From Bacillota bacterium (lineage in GTDB: Bacteria; Bacillota; Clostridia; Lachnospirales; Cellulosilyticaceae): a stretch of DNA of 57,480 nucleotides. The notes beneath the pieces are model-generated. The model was given only the letters and a program-made list of their open reading frames with translations, searched no databases and was not told the DNA's origin. The DNA lies in the NCBI GenBank assembly GCA_023393125.1, contig JAEWMQ010000055.1, positions 1 through 57,480 of the forward strand, given 5' to 3'. Position numbers and translations under genes: made by a program. Of this stretch, positions 1 through 7,702 are shown piece by piece (position 1 is the first letter of the stretch; every line of letters begins with the position of its first letter).

Positions 1-15
1 ACAGAATAATATTTG

Positions 16-91
16 AGCTCTAGCATGTGATATCCCCCATTTTATTTGTTTTTTCTTTTTTTCAGGGTAACGATATCACATGATTGGAGCT
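16..91. repeat. Imperfect inverted repeat upstream of the transglycosylase gene
   Basis: The 10-base arms ATGTGATATC (25-34) and GATATCACAT (72-81) are exactly complementary. They are flanked by AGCTC (16-20) and GAGCT (87-91). The 37-base loop is pyrimidine-rich. The repeat could be the terminator or attenuator of a gene left of the window, or an operator. Nothing in the sequence decides between these. Confidence 0.5.
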
Positions 92-125
92 TATTCTACT
101 TGTAAATTTAACTAGCACAACTCGT

Positions 126-131
126 TATAAT
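126..131 (+). promoter_or_regulatory. Candidate -10 box of the transglycosylase gene
   Basis: There is a consensus TATAAT 33 bases before the chosen start codon. No good -35 hexamer lies at the usual 16-18 base spacing. A TTGTAA sits at 20 bases, so only the -10 is supported. Confidence 0.4.
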
Positions 132-164
132 AGCTTTATTACAATCAGAAAGGGGCTGTTAATT

Positions 165-854
165 ATGAAATGTATTAAAAAGATACTTAAAATCATGCTC
201 ATTCTTCTACTTGTATTAACCATTGGCGGTATTGGCTTCGGTTATGCTACTTATCAGCATACCATTAACACTTATCCAATAGAAGAAACTGTAACTACAC
301 TTCAAAATAACGAGTACTATACATCTTTTGATCAAATTAGCCCTACTTTTCTTGATGCTATTGTGGCCATTGAAGATCATCGTTTTTATAAACATGGCGC
401 AGTTGATTTTATTGGTCTTGGTCGTGCACTTATTACTAACTTTGTTTCAGGGGACATTGAACAAGGCGGAAGTACGATCACTCAACAACTCGCTAAAAAT
501 CTATTTTTAGATAAAACACAGACTTTAGAGCGTAAAATTAAAGAAATGTTTCTCGCTTATGAATTAGAAAGACTTTATACCAAAGAAGAAATCTTAGAAC
601 TCTACGTCAATGCCATTTATTATGGAGATGGTAATACAGGTATTGCTATGGCTAGTCAAAATTACTTTAACAAAGCACCTAAAGACCTTACTTTTAACGA
701 AGCCACTTTATTAGCAGGGCTACCTCAAGCACCTTCTGCATATGCACTTAGCTCTCATTATGACGCAGCTTTAAAAAGACAATCTAAGGTCATTACTGCA
801 CTTGTTGCATTTTCTGATGATTATAATCATCTCAGTGATGCTCATACACCTTAA
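165..854 (+). CDS. Monofunctional peptidoglycan glycosyltransferase (GT51), membrane-anchored
   Basis: It polymerises lipid II into glycan strands at the outer face of the membrane. Residues 1-27 are a basic start plus one membrane anchor. The GT51 motifs follow in order: EDHRFYKHG with the catalytic Glu, GGSTITQQLAKNLF, RKIKEM, and LELYVNAIYYG. There is no transpeptidase domain, and at 229 residues it has the usual length of MtgA-type enzymes. I chose the ATG at 165 because AAAGGGG precedes it. A longer in-frame start at 84 has no ribosome binding site. It is a single gene closed by a terminator. A truncated class A PBP is possible but unlikely, because the protein ends just before its own terminator. 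Confidence 0.9.
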   Translation: MKCIKKILKIMLILLLVLTIGGIGFGYATYQHTINTYPIEETVTTLQNNEYYTSFDQISPTFLDAIVAIEDHRFYKHGAVDFIGLGRALITNFVSGDIEQGGSTITQQLAKNLFLDKTQTLERKIKEMFLAYELERLYTKEEILELYVNAIYYGDGNTGIAMASQNYFNKAPKDLTFNEATLLAGLPQAPSAYALSSHYDAALKRQSKVITALVAFSDDYNHLSDAHTP

Positions 855-902
855 CACCCTAAAATGTTGACCTATATTAGGACAACTTATGGGTGTTTTT
901 TT
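853..902 (+). terminator. Terminator of the transglycosylase gene
   Basis: The outer arms AACACCC/GGGTGTT enclose a second hairpin, GTTG A CCT / AGG A CAAC. A run of T follows. Confidence 0.75.
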
Positions 903-927
903 GTAAATAATTATAACACTTGAATAA

Positions 928-956
928 TTGACTATTTATACTAAATATTCTAATAT
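928..956 (+). promoter_or_regulatory. Promoter of the MarR gene
   Basis: TTGACT (928-933), a 17-base spacer, then TAATAT (951-956), 39 bases before the start codon. Confidence 0.55.
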
Positions 957-995
957 ATTATTGTACTTTATTTTATCTACTTAAGGAGTTTAAAT

Positions 996-1421
996 GTGAT
1001 ATCTAAAAATCTTGAAGCCATAACTAATTATTTATGGCATCAATCTTCGGAACGTATTAATCATCTTTTACTAACACACGCCGACTTTAATATCAGTGAC
1101 TACTATTATCTCTTAGCTATTCATAATATGAAGCGCCCTAATTTTGGAGATGTAGCAGAGGCCTTGTCTCTTACTAAACCAGCTATCTCTGCATTAATTA
1201 AAAGGTTACAAAAGCATGAGTTTATTGAAAAGGTTCAGTCAGAAGAAGATAAACGTGTCTATTTTCTTGAATTAACCCCAAAAGGAAAAGAAATTGTGGA
1301 AGGCAATCATCAACTTTATTCCCATATAGAAGAACTTATCTCATCTAGCGTGAGTTCTTCACAGCTTCAAGCACTAGATTGCTTATTAGACGTGGTTACG
1401 TCTTTACTTCATACTTCATAA
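996..1421 (+). CDS. MarR-family transcriptional regulator
   Basis: This is a 141-residue winged-helix repressor or activator of the MarR type. The central wHTH reads FGDVAEALSLTKPAISALIKRL, cut here for length at about residues 50-70. The wing follows (EDKRVYFLELTPKGKEI), and amphipathic helices at both ends are typical of the dimer interface. The start is GTG at 996, seven bases after AAGGAG. An ATG two bases upstream is closed immediately by TGA. It is a lone gene with its own promoter, and the converging neighbour shares its terminator. The target and ligand are not visible. Confidence 0.85.
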   Translation: MISKNLEAITNYLWHQSSERINHLLLTHADFNISDYYYLLAIHNMKRPNFGDVAEALSLTKPAISALIKRLQKHEFIEKVQSEEDKRVYFLELTPKGKEIVEGNHQLYSHIEELISSSVSSSQLQALDCLLDVVTSLLHTS

Positions 1422-1445
1422 AACTAATCTAAATAGATGTCAATA

Positions 1446-1495
1446 AAGGCTAAGTCTATCGTTAATAATCCACTTAGACTTAGCCTTCTTGTTTT
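1446..1495. terminator. Bidirectional terminator
   Basis: A perfect 12-bp stem, AAGGCTAAGTCT (1446-1457) with AGACTTAGCCTT (1476-1487), lies between the convergent MarR gene and the 135-residue gene. It is T-rich on the plus side. Confidence 0.7.
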
Positions 1496-1901
1496 ATTCC
1501 GCTTTAAGTATTTCTTCTAAATAAGCTCTATGCTTTTCAAGTAATGGTGACTTAGCTATTAAAATATAGACATCTTTAATCTCTCTAATCCATTCATGAA
1601 TATGAGCTTCTGTCACTTTATAATCGGTTAATCGATTGTAAATAGCAGATTCTGCTTCTAAAAGACGTTCTGTTTTTCCTTCACATGCTATTTGCTGATT
1701 TAAAAAAGTAAATAGTTCTTCTTTTAAGGCTTCTAAATTATAATGAAGTTCTATATACTCTGGCAATCTTAATTCCTCTTTTTTATGATTAATGGTATAT
1801 TCATCACTCCAAAGCTCTAGTTGACCTATGAGTTCATCTAGCTTTCTTATATTCCCTTCAAAATTCTCGTATTGTTCTTGTATCATGTCGTTATCCCTCA
1901 T
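1494..1901 (-). CDS. Uncharacterised soluble, helical protein (third gene of the SPFH operon)
   Basis: I do not recognise this 135-residue acidic, mostly alpha-helical protein. It has no membrane segment and no signal peptide. Heptad-like leucines near residues 14-30 and 52-66 suggest helical packing. AAGGAG lies at the usual distance before the ATG. It is 31 bases downstream of the small ribbon-helix-helix gene and on the same strand as the SPFH gene, so the three probably form one transcript. The position suggests a partner of the SPFH protein, but that is inference. Confidence 0.7.
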   Translation of the reverse strand: MRDNDMIQEQYENFEGNIRKLDELIGQLELWSDEYTINHKKEELRLPEYIELHYNLEALKEELFTFLNQQIACEGKTERLLEAESAIYNRLTDYKVTEAHIHEWIREIKDVYILIAKSPLLEKHRAYLEEILKAE

Positions 1902-1932
1902 GGTTTCTCCTTCATTCCTTATGCTTTTGTAC

Positions 1933-2112
1933 TTATTCTTCTTTAACAGAACCTTTCTTACGTTTTTTCACACATTCCGTAAGTAAATATTCTATCTGTC
2001 CATTAATCGAGCGAAAGTCATCTTCTGCCCAAGCTGCTAACTCATTCCAAAGGCTTGGTGACAATCTTAGTAGAACCTGTTTTTTTTCCTTTTCTTTCGC
2101 TTTGTTGTCCAT
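1933..2112 (-). CDS. Small Arc-like ribbon-helix-helix protein
   Basis: A 59-residue basic protein starting MDNKAKEKEKKQVLLRLSPS. The strand VLLRLSP, followed by LWNELAAWAEDDFRSINGQIEYLL, has the beta-alpha-alpha pattern of Arc/MetJ repressors. The NGQIEYLL part is typical of the 'Arc family DNA-binding protein' entries that sit beside SPFH genes in Firmicutes. It lies 29 bases after the SPFH gene, with AAAGGA upstream of the ATG. It probably binds DNA as a dimer. The palindrome over the operon promoter (3199-3208) is the obvious candidate site, which is inference. Confidence 0.75.
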   Translation of the reverse strand: MDNKAKEKEKKQVLLRLSPSLWNELAAWAEDDFRSINGQIEYLLTECVKKRKKGSVKEE

Positions 2113-2141
2113 CTACTTAAGGTCCTTTCTATATATGATTT

Positions 2142-3146
2142 CTAATAGATTGTACCACTATTAACAATTGGTTGAGCATCTTTATTACCACAAAGTACAA
2201 CCAATAAGTTACTTACCATAGCCGCCTTACGTTCTTCGTCTAATTCTACTACACCATTTTCATTTAATTGCTTAAGAGCCATTTCAACCATGCCTACAGC
2301 TCCCTCAACAATTTTCTGTCTAGCTGCAATAATAGCTACTGCTTGTTGTCTTTGAAGCATAGCTGATGCAATCTCTGGTGCATAAGATAAATGTGTGATT
2401 CTTACTTCTAAAATCTCAATCCCCGCAATATCCACCTTTTCTTGAAGCTCTTTTTTCATAATATCTGCTACTTCTTGGCTACTGCCTCGTAGTGATTTTT
2501 CATCACTTCCTTCTACCTCTGCTATATCATAAGGATAACACCTTGCTACATTACGAATAACAGAGTCACACTGAGTAGAAATATAATTTTTATAATGATC
2601 TACATTGAATACAGCTTGAGCCGAATTTCTTACTTGCCAAATCACTATGGCACCAATCTCAATAGGATTACCTAATTCATCATTTACTTTTTGCTTTTTA
2701 TTTTCTAATGTGGTTGCTTTAAGAGATATCTTTTTATTACCTGTTTCAACCCCATGAATGTTAACATTACTCTGCCCCCCAGTTGTTGTTGCTACTTGAA
2801 GAGCTGGTTTAACCGTTGGATTAATACTTGTGCAAAAAGGATTAACCCAATAAAATCCTTCCTTCTTTAATGTTCCCTTATACTGTCCAAATAATGTAAG
2901 CACTAAGGCTTCATTAGGATTAATCACTTTTAAACCGGCAAGTAAGATAAAGCTGGCTATAAAACCAATACCTGCTACAATACAAATCACCACTGTTAAT
3001 GCCTCAAATTTACCAGCTAGAAAACTAATACTTAATGGAAATGCTGCAATACAAATGACCATTAATAATAAAATACCCAATAACATAGCCATGCCGCTTT
3101 TTGCTTTCATGTCTTTTTCTTCATATAGGATCTTTTTGTCTTCCAT
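2142..3146 (-). CDS. SPFH (band 7/prohibitin-like) membrane protein
   Basis: A 334-residue protein with two membrane segments in the first 85 residues. It continues into an SPFH domain (INPNEALVLTLFGQYKGT and QVRNSAQAVFNVDHY) and then an amphipathic helical region, with EILEVRITHLSYAPEIASAM typical of the family. Such proteins oligomerise into membrane microdomain scaffolds. GGAG lies 8 bases before the ATG at 3146. An ATG 18 bases upstream has no ribosome binding site and is rejected. It is the first gene of an apparent three-gene operon with the ribbon-helix-helix and 135-residue genes. Confidence 0.85.
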   Translation of the reverse strand: MEDKKILYEEKDMKAKSGMAMLLGILLLMVICIAAFPLSISFLAGKFEALTVVICIVAGIGFIASFILLAGLKVINPNEALVLTLFGQYKGTLKKEGFYWVNPFCTSINPTVKPALQVATTTGGQSNVNIHGVETGNKKISLKATTLENKKQKVNDELGNPIEIGAIVIWQVRNSAQAVFNVDHYKNYISTQCDSVIRNVARCYPYDIAEVEGSDEKSLRGSSQEVADIMKKELQEKVDIAGIEILEVRITHLSYAPEIASAMLQRQQAVAIIAARQKIVEGAVGMVEMALKQLNENGVVELDEERKAAMVSNLLVVLCGNKDAQPIVNSGTIY

Positions 3147-3198
3147 CTTACTCACTCCAAACATTTATATTTTGATATCATTTTAATATCATATTGTT

Positions 3199-3226
3199 AT
3201 GATATCATATTAATTTTGTAAGTCAA
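3199..3226 (-). promoter_or_regulatory. SPFH operon promoter overlapped by ATGATATCAT palindrome
   Basis: On the minus strand TTGACT (3226-3221), a 16-base spacer, then TATCAT (3204-3199). The -10 lies inside the perfect palindrome ATGATATCAT (3199-3208). The core ATATCAT recurs at 3175-3181 and 3186-3192, giving three copies between promoter and gene. Confidence 0.5.
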
Positions 3227-3295
3227 TGAACTTTATAAAAATTTAATAACTGCTTCCTATTTAGCTATACAAAATAAGGCTTCTAAAATAGACAT

Positions 3296-3336
3296 AAAAA
3301 AAGAAGCGATCCTTTTACATGGATCACTTCCTTTTT
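3296..3336 (-). terminator. Terminator of the DUF1540 gene
   Basis: On the minus strand a stem formed by GAAGTGATCC and GGATCGCTTC (one mismatch) is followed by a long T run. Confidence 0.8.
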
Positions 3337-3341
3337 GTACT

Positions 3342-3659
3342 CTATCTACTTATAAACGCACCACATAAAGTATCTTCACAAGCACAACAGGCAGTACTTG
3401 TACTACTAATAGTGACACATTCTGCCGCACATTTATGGCTAGCGTTATGAATACATTGTGTTGCACTACAGTTAATTTGTACCACTTCTTCAGGCTCTTT
3501 TGCACAGCTACTGGCTACATATTCGCCTTCATTGAAGCTTTCACAACAGGTTGCTTCTCTATTAGTAGCCCCCTCTTCTCCTACATGAATATAATCTAGT
3601 GAACAGTAATGAGATTCATTATAAGAGCAATTCTTAACATCACATTTTAAGGTTGGCAT
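3342..3659 (-). CDS. Cysteine-rich protein with two DUF1540 domains
   Basis: A 105-residue soluble protein made of two tandem DUF1540 units. The first is CDVKNCSYNESHYCSLDYIHV with a later CC pair. The second is CSATQCIHNASHKCAAECVTI with later CC and C residues. The conserved Cys spacing suggests a small metal-binding fold, but the function of the family is unknown to me. It has its own terminator and seems monocistronic. A single-domain DUF1540 protein is encoded at 51303-51458. Confidence 0.85.
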   Translation of the reverse strand: MPTLKCDVKNCSYNESHYCSLDYIHVGEEGATNREATCCESFNEGEYVASSCAKEPEEVVQINCSATQCIHNASHKCAAECVTISSTSTACCACEDTLCGAFISR

Positions 3660-3825
3660 CTTTATTCTCCTTTTAAATAGAAATTCTACTTTACTATTTT
3701 GGAGTCTTTTTACCGTATTTATTCTCTCTTTTGATAAAACACTTGCTTTTTAGTATTATTTTTAAAGCAATATTTTCTTTAAGATTTCTATTTTTCATTC
3801 TTAATAAAATCATAATAATCTAAAA

Positions 3826-3867
3826 CAAAAAGTAGACTTCATCGTACATTCGTGCGATAAAGTCCAC
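3826..3867 (-). terminator. Terminator of amtB-glnK
   Basis: The imperfect stem from 3832 to 3867 (GTGGACTTTATCG with CGATGAAGTCTAC on the minus strand) is followed by TTTTTG. Confidence 0.8.
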
Positions 3868-3879
3868 ATTTCTTCTTTT

Positions 3880-4218
3880 TTATAGCGCCTTATCACCGTG
3901 TTCGGCTGTTCTAATACGAATACAATCTACTACATCATAAACGAATATTTTTCCATCTCCAAACTCACCTGATTGCGTCACTGATATAATTAGTTTAATC
4001 ATTTCATCTAAACGTTCATCTGGAATAATGAGTTTAACTTCTACTTTAGGCAAAGTATTAACTATGACTTCGCTTGCCCTAACATGTTCAGTATAACCAT
4101 ATTGATTACCACATCCATAAATCTGGCCAATGGTCATACCTGGAATGTTTGCTTTTAACAAAGCATCTTTAAGTTTCTCTAAATTTTCTGGTCTAATAAT
4201 AGCTTCAATTTTTTTCAT
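3880..4218 (-). CDS. glnK: PII nitrogen-signalling protein (GlnK/NrgB type)
   Basis: A 112-residue PII protein that senses 2-oxoglutarate and ATP/ADP and gates the AmtB channel. The N-terminus is MKKIEAIIRPENLEKL. The T-loop spans about residues 36-56. Family signatures LPKVEVKLIIPDE and GDGKIFVYDV are present, with Lys58 kept. Position 51, where E. coli GlnB carries the uridylylated Tyr, is Val, and position 46 is also Val. Control by uridylylation is therefore unlikely, as in the Bacillus protein. It starts 36 bases after amtB on the same transcript. Confidence 0.95.
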   Translation of the reverse strand: MKKIEAIIRPENLEKLKDALLKANIPGMTIGQIYGCGNQYGYTEHVRASEVIVNTLPKVEVKLIIPDERLDEMIKLIISVTQSGEFGDGKIFVYDVVDCIRIRTAEHGDKAL

Positions 4219-4254
4219 TGTTCATTCCTCTTCTCTTTCTGATGACTTTGGATA

Positions 4255-5511
4255 TTAATCTAAACCATTATAAGCAGGATAAGCTGCTTCGTTATGCTCT
4301 GATAAGTCAAGACCTATAGCTTCATCTTCTGCACTTACACGTAAATCCCCAAAATATTTCATTACTTTCAAAATGATAAAGCTTATTACTGCTGCAATAA
4401 GAATGGTTACAATAATACTCACAAGTTGAGCACCCAATAATCTAGTTTCTCCATAAATAAGACCATTCCACCTTATTACATCCGGATTAATAGATTGTTC
4501 CGCAAATAAACCTGTTGCAATGCCGCCCCAAATACCACCTATTCCGTGACAACCAAATGCATCTAATGCATCATCATAGCCATATTTACCTTTTACCTTT
4601 GACATAAAGAAGAAACAAAGAGGGCTTACTACAAGGCCAATAACAATTGAAGCCCAAACAGGAACAAAACCTGCACCTGGTGTAATGGCTACAAGCCCTA
4701 TTACTGCACCTGTGGCTGCACCTAAAACCGTCACTTTTTTATAGATAATTTTCTCAATGATTAACCATGAAATAAGAGCTGCTGCTGCTGAGGTATTTGT
4801 GGTAAGAAAAGCATGAACAGCTAAAGGACTAGCACTAAGTGCGCTACCTGCATTAAAGCCAAACCAACCAAACCAGAGTAATCCTGCACCTAATACAACA
4901 AAAGGAATGTTATGTGGTTTATAAGAAAGCATTCCATAACCTCGACGTTTTCCCAGAATGATACATGCTACTAAACCAGTTATACCAGAACTAATGTGAA
5001 CAACATTACCGCCTGCAAAGTCAAGGGCACCTAACTCTCTTAAGAAACCACCTGCTCCCCAAACCATATGAGCTAATGGATAATAAACAAGTAGTGACCA
5101 TACACCTATAAAAATAACTAATCTAGAGAACTTCATACGTTCAGCTATAGCTCCGCAAATAAGAGCTGGTGTTATAATCGCAAACATCATTTGAAAAGCT
5201 GCAAATAAAGTTTCTGGAATAGTTCCTGCATAATCACCATTAGGCTCCATACCAACATTGTTAAAAAACAATTCATTAAGCCCTCCTATAATCCCTGCAT
5301 GATTTGTTCCAAAAGATAATGAATAGCCACAGATAATCCACATCAATGAAGCTAGCCCACAAATAAAGAAACAAGATAAAAGCGTATTTAACGCATTCTT
5401 CCTTCTTACCATACCTGCGTAAAAAAACGCAAGACCAGGTGTCATCAAAAATACTAATGCTGCACAAATCATGATAAATCCTGTATCCCCTGCATTAATT
5501 TGTAAATCCAT
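4255..5511 (-). CDS. amtB: Ammonium transporter
   Basis: A 418-residue Amt/Rh channel for NH4+/NH3 across the cytoplasmic membrane, with eleven predicted membrane helices. Signatures include FFYAGMVRRKN, the first pore histidine in FAGGNVVHISSG, the second in FGCHGIGGIWGG, and GLLWFGWFGFNAGS. A GTG at 5520 is in frame but sits directly on the AGGAGG. The ATG at 5511 has the proper 9-base spacing and is chosen. It is coupled to glnK, the usual nitrogen-starvation pair. A strong terminator hairpin sits just before its ribosome binding site. Confidence 0.97.
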   Translation of the reverse strand: MDLQINAGDTGFIMICAALVFLMTPGLAFFYAGMVRRKNALNTLLSCFFICGLASLMWIICGYSLSFGTNHAGIIGGLNELFFNNVGMEPNGDYAGTIPETLFAAFQMMFAIITPALICGAIAERMKFSRLVIFIGVWSLLVYYPLAHMVWGAGGFLRELGALDFAGGNVVHISSGITGLVACIILGKRRGYGMLSYKPHNIPFVVLGAGLLWFGWFGFNAGSALSASPLAVHAFLTTNTSAAAALISWLIIEKIIYKKVTVLGAATGAVIGLVAITPGAGFVPVWASIVIGLVVSPLCFFFMSKVKGKYGYDDALDAFGCHGIGGIWGGIATGLFAEQSINPDVIRWNGLIYGETRLLGAQLVSIIVTILIAAVISFIILKVMKYFGDLRVSAEDEAIGLDLSEHNEAAYPAYNGLD

Positions 5512-5547
5512 TCTTGTCACCCTCCTACAAATTTATTTTTTGAAACG

Positions 5548-5594
5548 AAAAAGGCGACCTCGCATCCTAATGATGCAAGATCGCCTTTGATCTT
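5548..5594 (-). promoter_or_regulatory. Terminator hairpin in the amtB leader, with an overlapping alternative hexaloop hairpin
   Basis: On the minus strand AAAGGCGATCTTGCATC (5588-5572) pairs with the segment down to 5550 through a 17-bp stem including G-U pairs, followed by TTTTTCG. The 5' arm also forms a mutually exclusive 6-bp hairpin, AAGATC/GATCTT (5594-5577), with hexaloop AAAGGC. An A1/G4 hexaloop is the mark of ANTAR antiterminator targets. Regulation is inferred. The hairpin could simply terminate upstream transcription. Confidence 0.55.
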
Positions 5595-5605
5595 TCTTTA
5601 AAATT

Positions 5606-5633
5606 ATCTTATCACTTTTTTCTAAAATATCAA
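5606..5633 (-). promoter_or_regulatory. Candidate amtB promoter
   Basis: TTGATA (5633-5628), a 16-base spacer, then TAAGAT (5611-5606) on the minus strand. Its predicted start precedes the leader terminator. A second weaker match (TTGTGT, 17 bases, TATTTA) lies further upstream. Confidence 0.45.
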
Positions 5634-5727
5634 TATTATTTAAATAACATTTATACTTTCTTAACACAATATAATATATCGCTAATCCCTATCCACTTTG
5701 TAGTAAGATTAGGTTAAGCTTCCTATT

Positions 5728-6339
5728 TTATTGAGCCATTTCAGCTAAACTAGATTCTTTTTTATTTAATTGATTATAAATATTAGCCATTGTAATATTC
5801 ATATAAGGAACAAGCCATAAATAACCGATTCCTAAAGTTAAACTAGCAAGTAAAGTCCATCCAATAAATGAAAGATAAGTTACAAAAATGTCCCACTTGT
5901 GACCTTGTGTAATCTCCTTACTTTTATTAATCGCTTCCATAGCCGATAGCTCTGGGTTATCTGCTAATACATAATAACTCATTGAATAGCTAATAGCTTT
6001 GATAATTCCTGGAATAATTAATAATAGTGACCATAGAAAAGTAAAAAGTCCTGTTAAGAAGTAAACACAAAATGACGCAATTAAATTGTTAAAACCGCCA
6101 AAAATATCTCCAGTACCTACACTTTCCCCATTAGCAAACCTCAAAGTATAAATTGCCATTCCTAATGGCCATACCCCACCTAGAATTGCAGTAATAATCC
6201 ACCCCACAAAAGGTAGAAGTGACACAAAACTCATAGCAAATATAGCTATTGATAAAACTAGACAGGCAACAATAGCTCCTCCCCACCTACCCTTTAATTG
6301 AATTTTGGCACTTTCTTTTGCTTTTACGCGATCCATCAT
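5728..6339 (-). CDS. DUF975 membrane protein, copy 2
   Basis: A 203-residue integral membrane protein of the DUF975 family, with about five or six hydrophobic segments and a basic N-terminus (MMDRVKAKESAKIQLKGRWG). The family signature is in the conserved loop NPELSAMEAINKSKEITQGH and the following KWDIF. AGGGGG lies 7 bases before the ATG at 6339. In-frame codons upstream have no such site. Function is unknown. It is a close paralogue of the gene at 6559-7170. A strong hairpin separates them, so each may have its own transcript. Confidence 0.85.
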   Translation of the reverse strand: MMDRVKAKESAKIQLKGRWGGAIVACLVLSIAIFAMSFVSLLPFVGWIITAILGGVWPLGMAIYTLRFANGESVGTGDIFGGFNNLIASFCVYFLTGLFTFLWSLLLIIPGIIKAISYSMSYYVLADNPELSAMEAINKSKEITQGHKWDIFVTYLSFIGWTLLASLTLGIGYLWLVPYMNITMANIYNQLNKKESSLAEMAQ

Positions 6340-6484
6340 CTTATTTCCCCCTAAAAATATTTTTTTCTTACGCCTTACGTTTTTAAAATTTTTAATTATT
6401 CTAAATAATTTTATCACTTTTTATTCTTTTTTGGAATACTTTTTGTCAAATTTATTAATTTAAATATATTTTATTGTAAAATAC

Positions 6485-6538
6485 ATCAAAAATGAGTCAT
6501 TAAAATCCTAACAAAAATTTTAATGACTCATTTTTGAT
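6485..6538 (-). terminator. 22-bp perfect-stem terminator between the DUF975 paralogues
   Basis: The arms at 6485-6506 and 6517-6538 are exactly complementary over 22 bases with a 10-base loop. The T-rich part of the stem lies on the minus-strand 3' side. Confidence 0.75.
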
Positions 6539-6558
6539 ACAAACATTGCTTTTTAATT

Positions 6559-7170
6559 TTATTCAATTATTGTAGATAGGATTGGTTCTTTATCATTTAA
6601 TTGTCTATATACATTAGCCATTGTAATATTCATATAAGGAATAAGCCAAAGATACCCGATTCCTAAAGTTAAACTAGCAAGTATACCCCAACCAATGAAA
6701 GAAAGCTGAGTGACAAAAATATCCCACTTGTGACCTTCTGTCATTTCCTTACTTTTATTAATAGCCTCCATAGCCGATAGTTCTGGATTTTCAGCTAATA
6801 TGTAATAGCTCATAGAATAACTGATAGCCTTAATAATCCCTGGAATAATAAGTAGTAAAGACCATAGAAAAGTAAAGAGTCCCATTAAGAAATATAAACA
6901 AAAAGAAGTAAGCCAATTATTAAACCCACTAAAAATGTCCTCTATACCTACCAGTTCCCTATTTGAAAACTTGAGAGAATAAATAGCCATACCTAATGGC
7001 CATATCCCACCTAATGCCAAGCTAATAATCCACCCTACATAAGGAAGCTCACTTACAAAATTCATAGCAATTAAAACCAATGTCACTAGTAAAAACGCTA
7101 GGATTGCTTCTCCCCACCTACCCTGTAATTGAATTTTAGCACTTTCCTTTGCTTTTACACGATCAACCAT
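6559..7170 (-). CDS. DUF975 membrane protein, copy 1
   Basis: A 203-residue paralogue of the next gene, with identical length, the same basic N-terminus (MVDRVKAKESAKIQLQGRWG), the same LLLIIPGIIKAISYSMSYY segment, and the GHKWDIF motif. AGGGGG at 7 bases fixes the ATG at 7170. Codons before it lack a site. The two copies arose by tandem duplication. Differences cluster in the central loop (GIEDIFSGFNNWL against GTGDIFGGFNNLI) and the C-terminus. No function is known to me. Confidence 0.85.
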   Translation of the reverse strand: MVDRVKAKESAKIQLQGRWGEAILAFLLVTLVLIAMNFVSELPYVGWIISLALGGIWPLGMAIYSLKFSNRELVGIEDIFSGFNNWLTSFCLYFLMGLFTFLWSLLLIIPGIIKAISYSMSYYILAENPELSAMEAINKSKEMTEGHKWDIFVTQLSFIGWGILASLTLGIGYLWLIPYMNITMANVYRQLNDKEPILSTIIE

Positions 7171-7330
7171 CTTGTTTCCCCCTGTCAAATATTTTTACTC
7201 CTTTTTTATATGTATTACATATACACTGAAATTATTCCCCTCAACTATTAACAGTTTCTTTTCATCTATCCTCTTACTCTTTGTTATTAACATCTTATTG
7301 ATTACCTCTTCTAAAAGATTACATTTACGT

Positions 7331-7374
7331 AAAAAACGGCTTACTCTTTCCTAATGAAAGAATAAGCCGTTTCT
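7331..7374 (-). terminator. Terminator of the 77-residue gene
   Basis: AAACGGCTTA and TAAGCCGTTT form the outer stem, with CTTTC/GAAAG inside. The minus-strand side continues into TTTTTT. Confidence 0.8.
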
Positions 7375-7376
7375 AT

Positions 7377-7610
7377 TTATTTTATAATACCTTTTGCTCT
7401 TAAATACGCACCTAATTTCTTATTTTCTACATGAGTAAATGTTTCATTATAGTCTTTTGTACTATATTTAATAAGTCCACACTCGCGTGCACCACGTAAG
7501 GCTTCTCTTACCTCTTCACGAGATACCTTGGTACGTCTCGCAATTTTTTCCATACTCTCACATCCAAAGTAAAATGCCTTAAATACTGCCATTGTTTGAT
7601 TACTGTCCAT
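7377..7610 (-). CDS. Small winged-helix/HTH-like protein
   Basis: A 77-residue protein. Residues 18-50 (MEKIARRTKVSREEVREALR and GARECGLIKYS) read as a helix-turn-helix followed by a short wing, like the N-terminal domain of many DNA-binding regulators. There is no ligand domain. AAAGGA precedes the ATG. It is a single gene with its own terminator, upstream of the DUF975 pair. The regulatory target is unknown. Confidence 0.65.
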   Translation of the reverse strand: MDSNQTMAVFKAFYFGCESMEKIARRTKVSREEVREALRGARECGLIKYSTKDYNETFTHVENKKLGAYLRAKGIIK

Positions 7611-7702
7611 TAGTTTATCCTTTCAACTTCTGCTTCTCTAGTCTAAACTCTATTCTATCCTAAATCAGCACAAATGAAAAGACATCATCTTCCCCTTGTG
7701 TA

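Noticed and set aside
84..164. N-terminal extension of the transglycosylase
   Set aside because: There is no ribosome binding site at 84, and it would place a hydrophilic segment before the membrane anchor. AAAGGGG serves the ATG at 165.
7172..7354. Plus-strand 60-codon ORF opposite the DUF975 upstream region
   Set aside because: No ribosome binding site; it spans a terminator region and has a low-complexity sequence.
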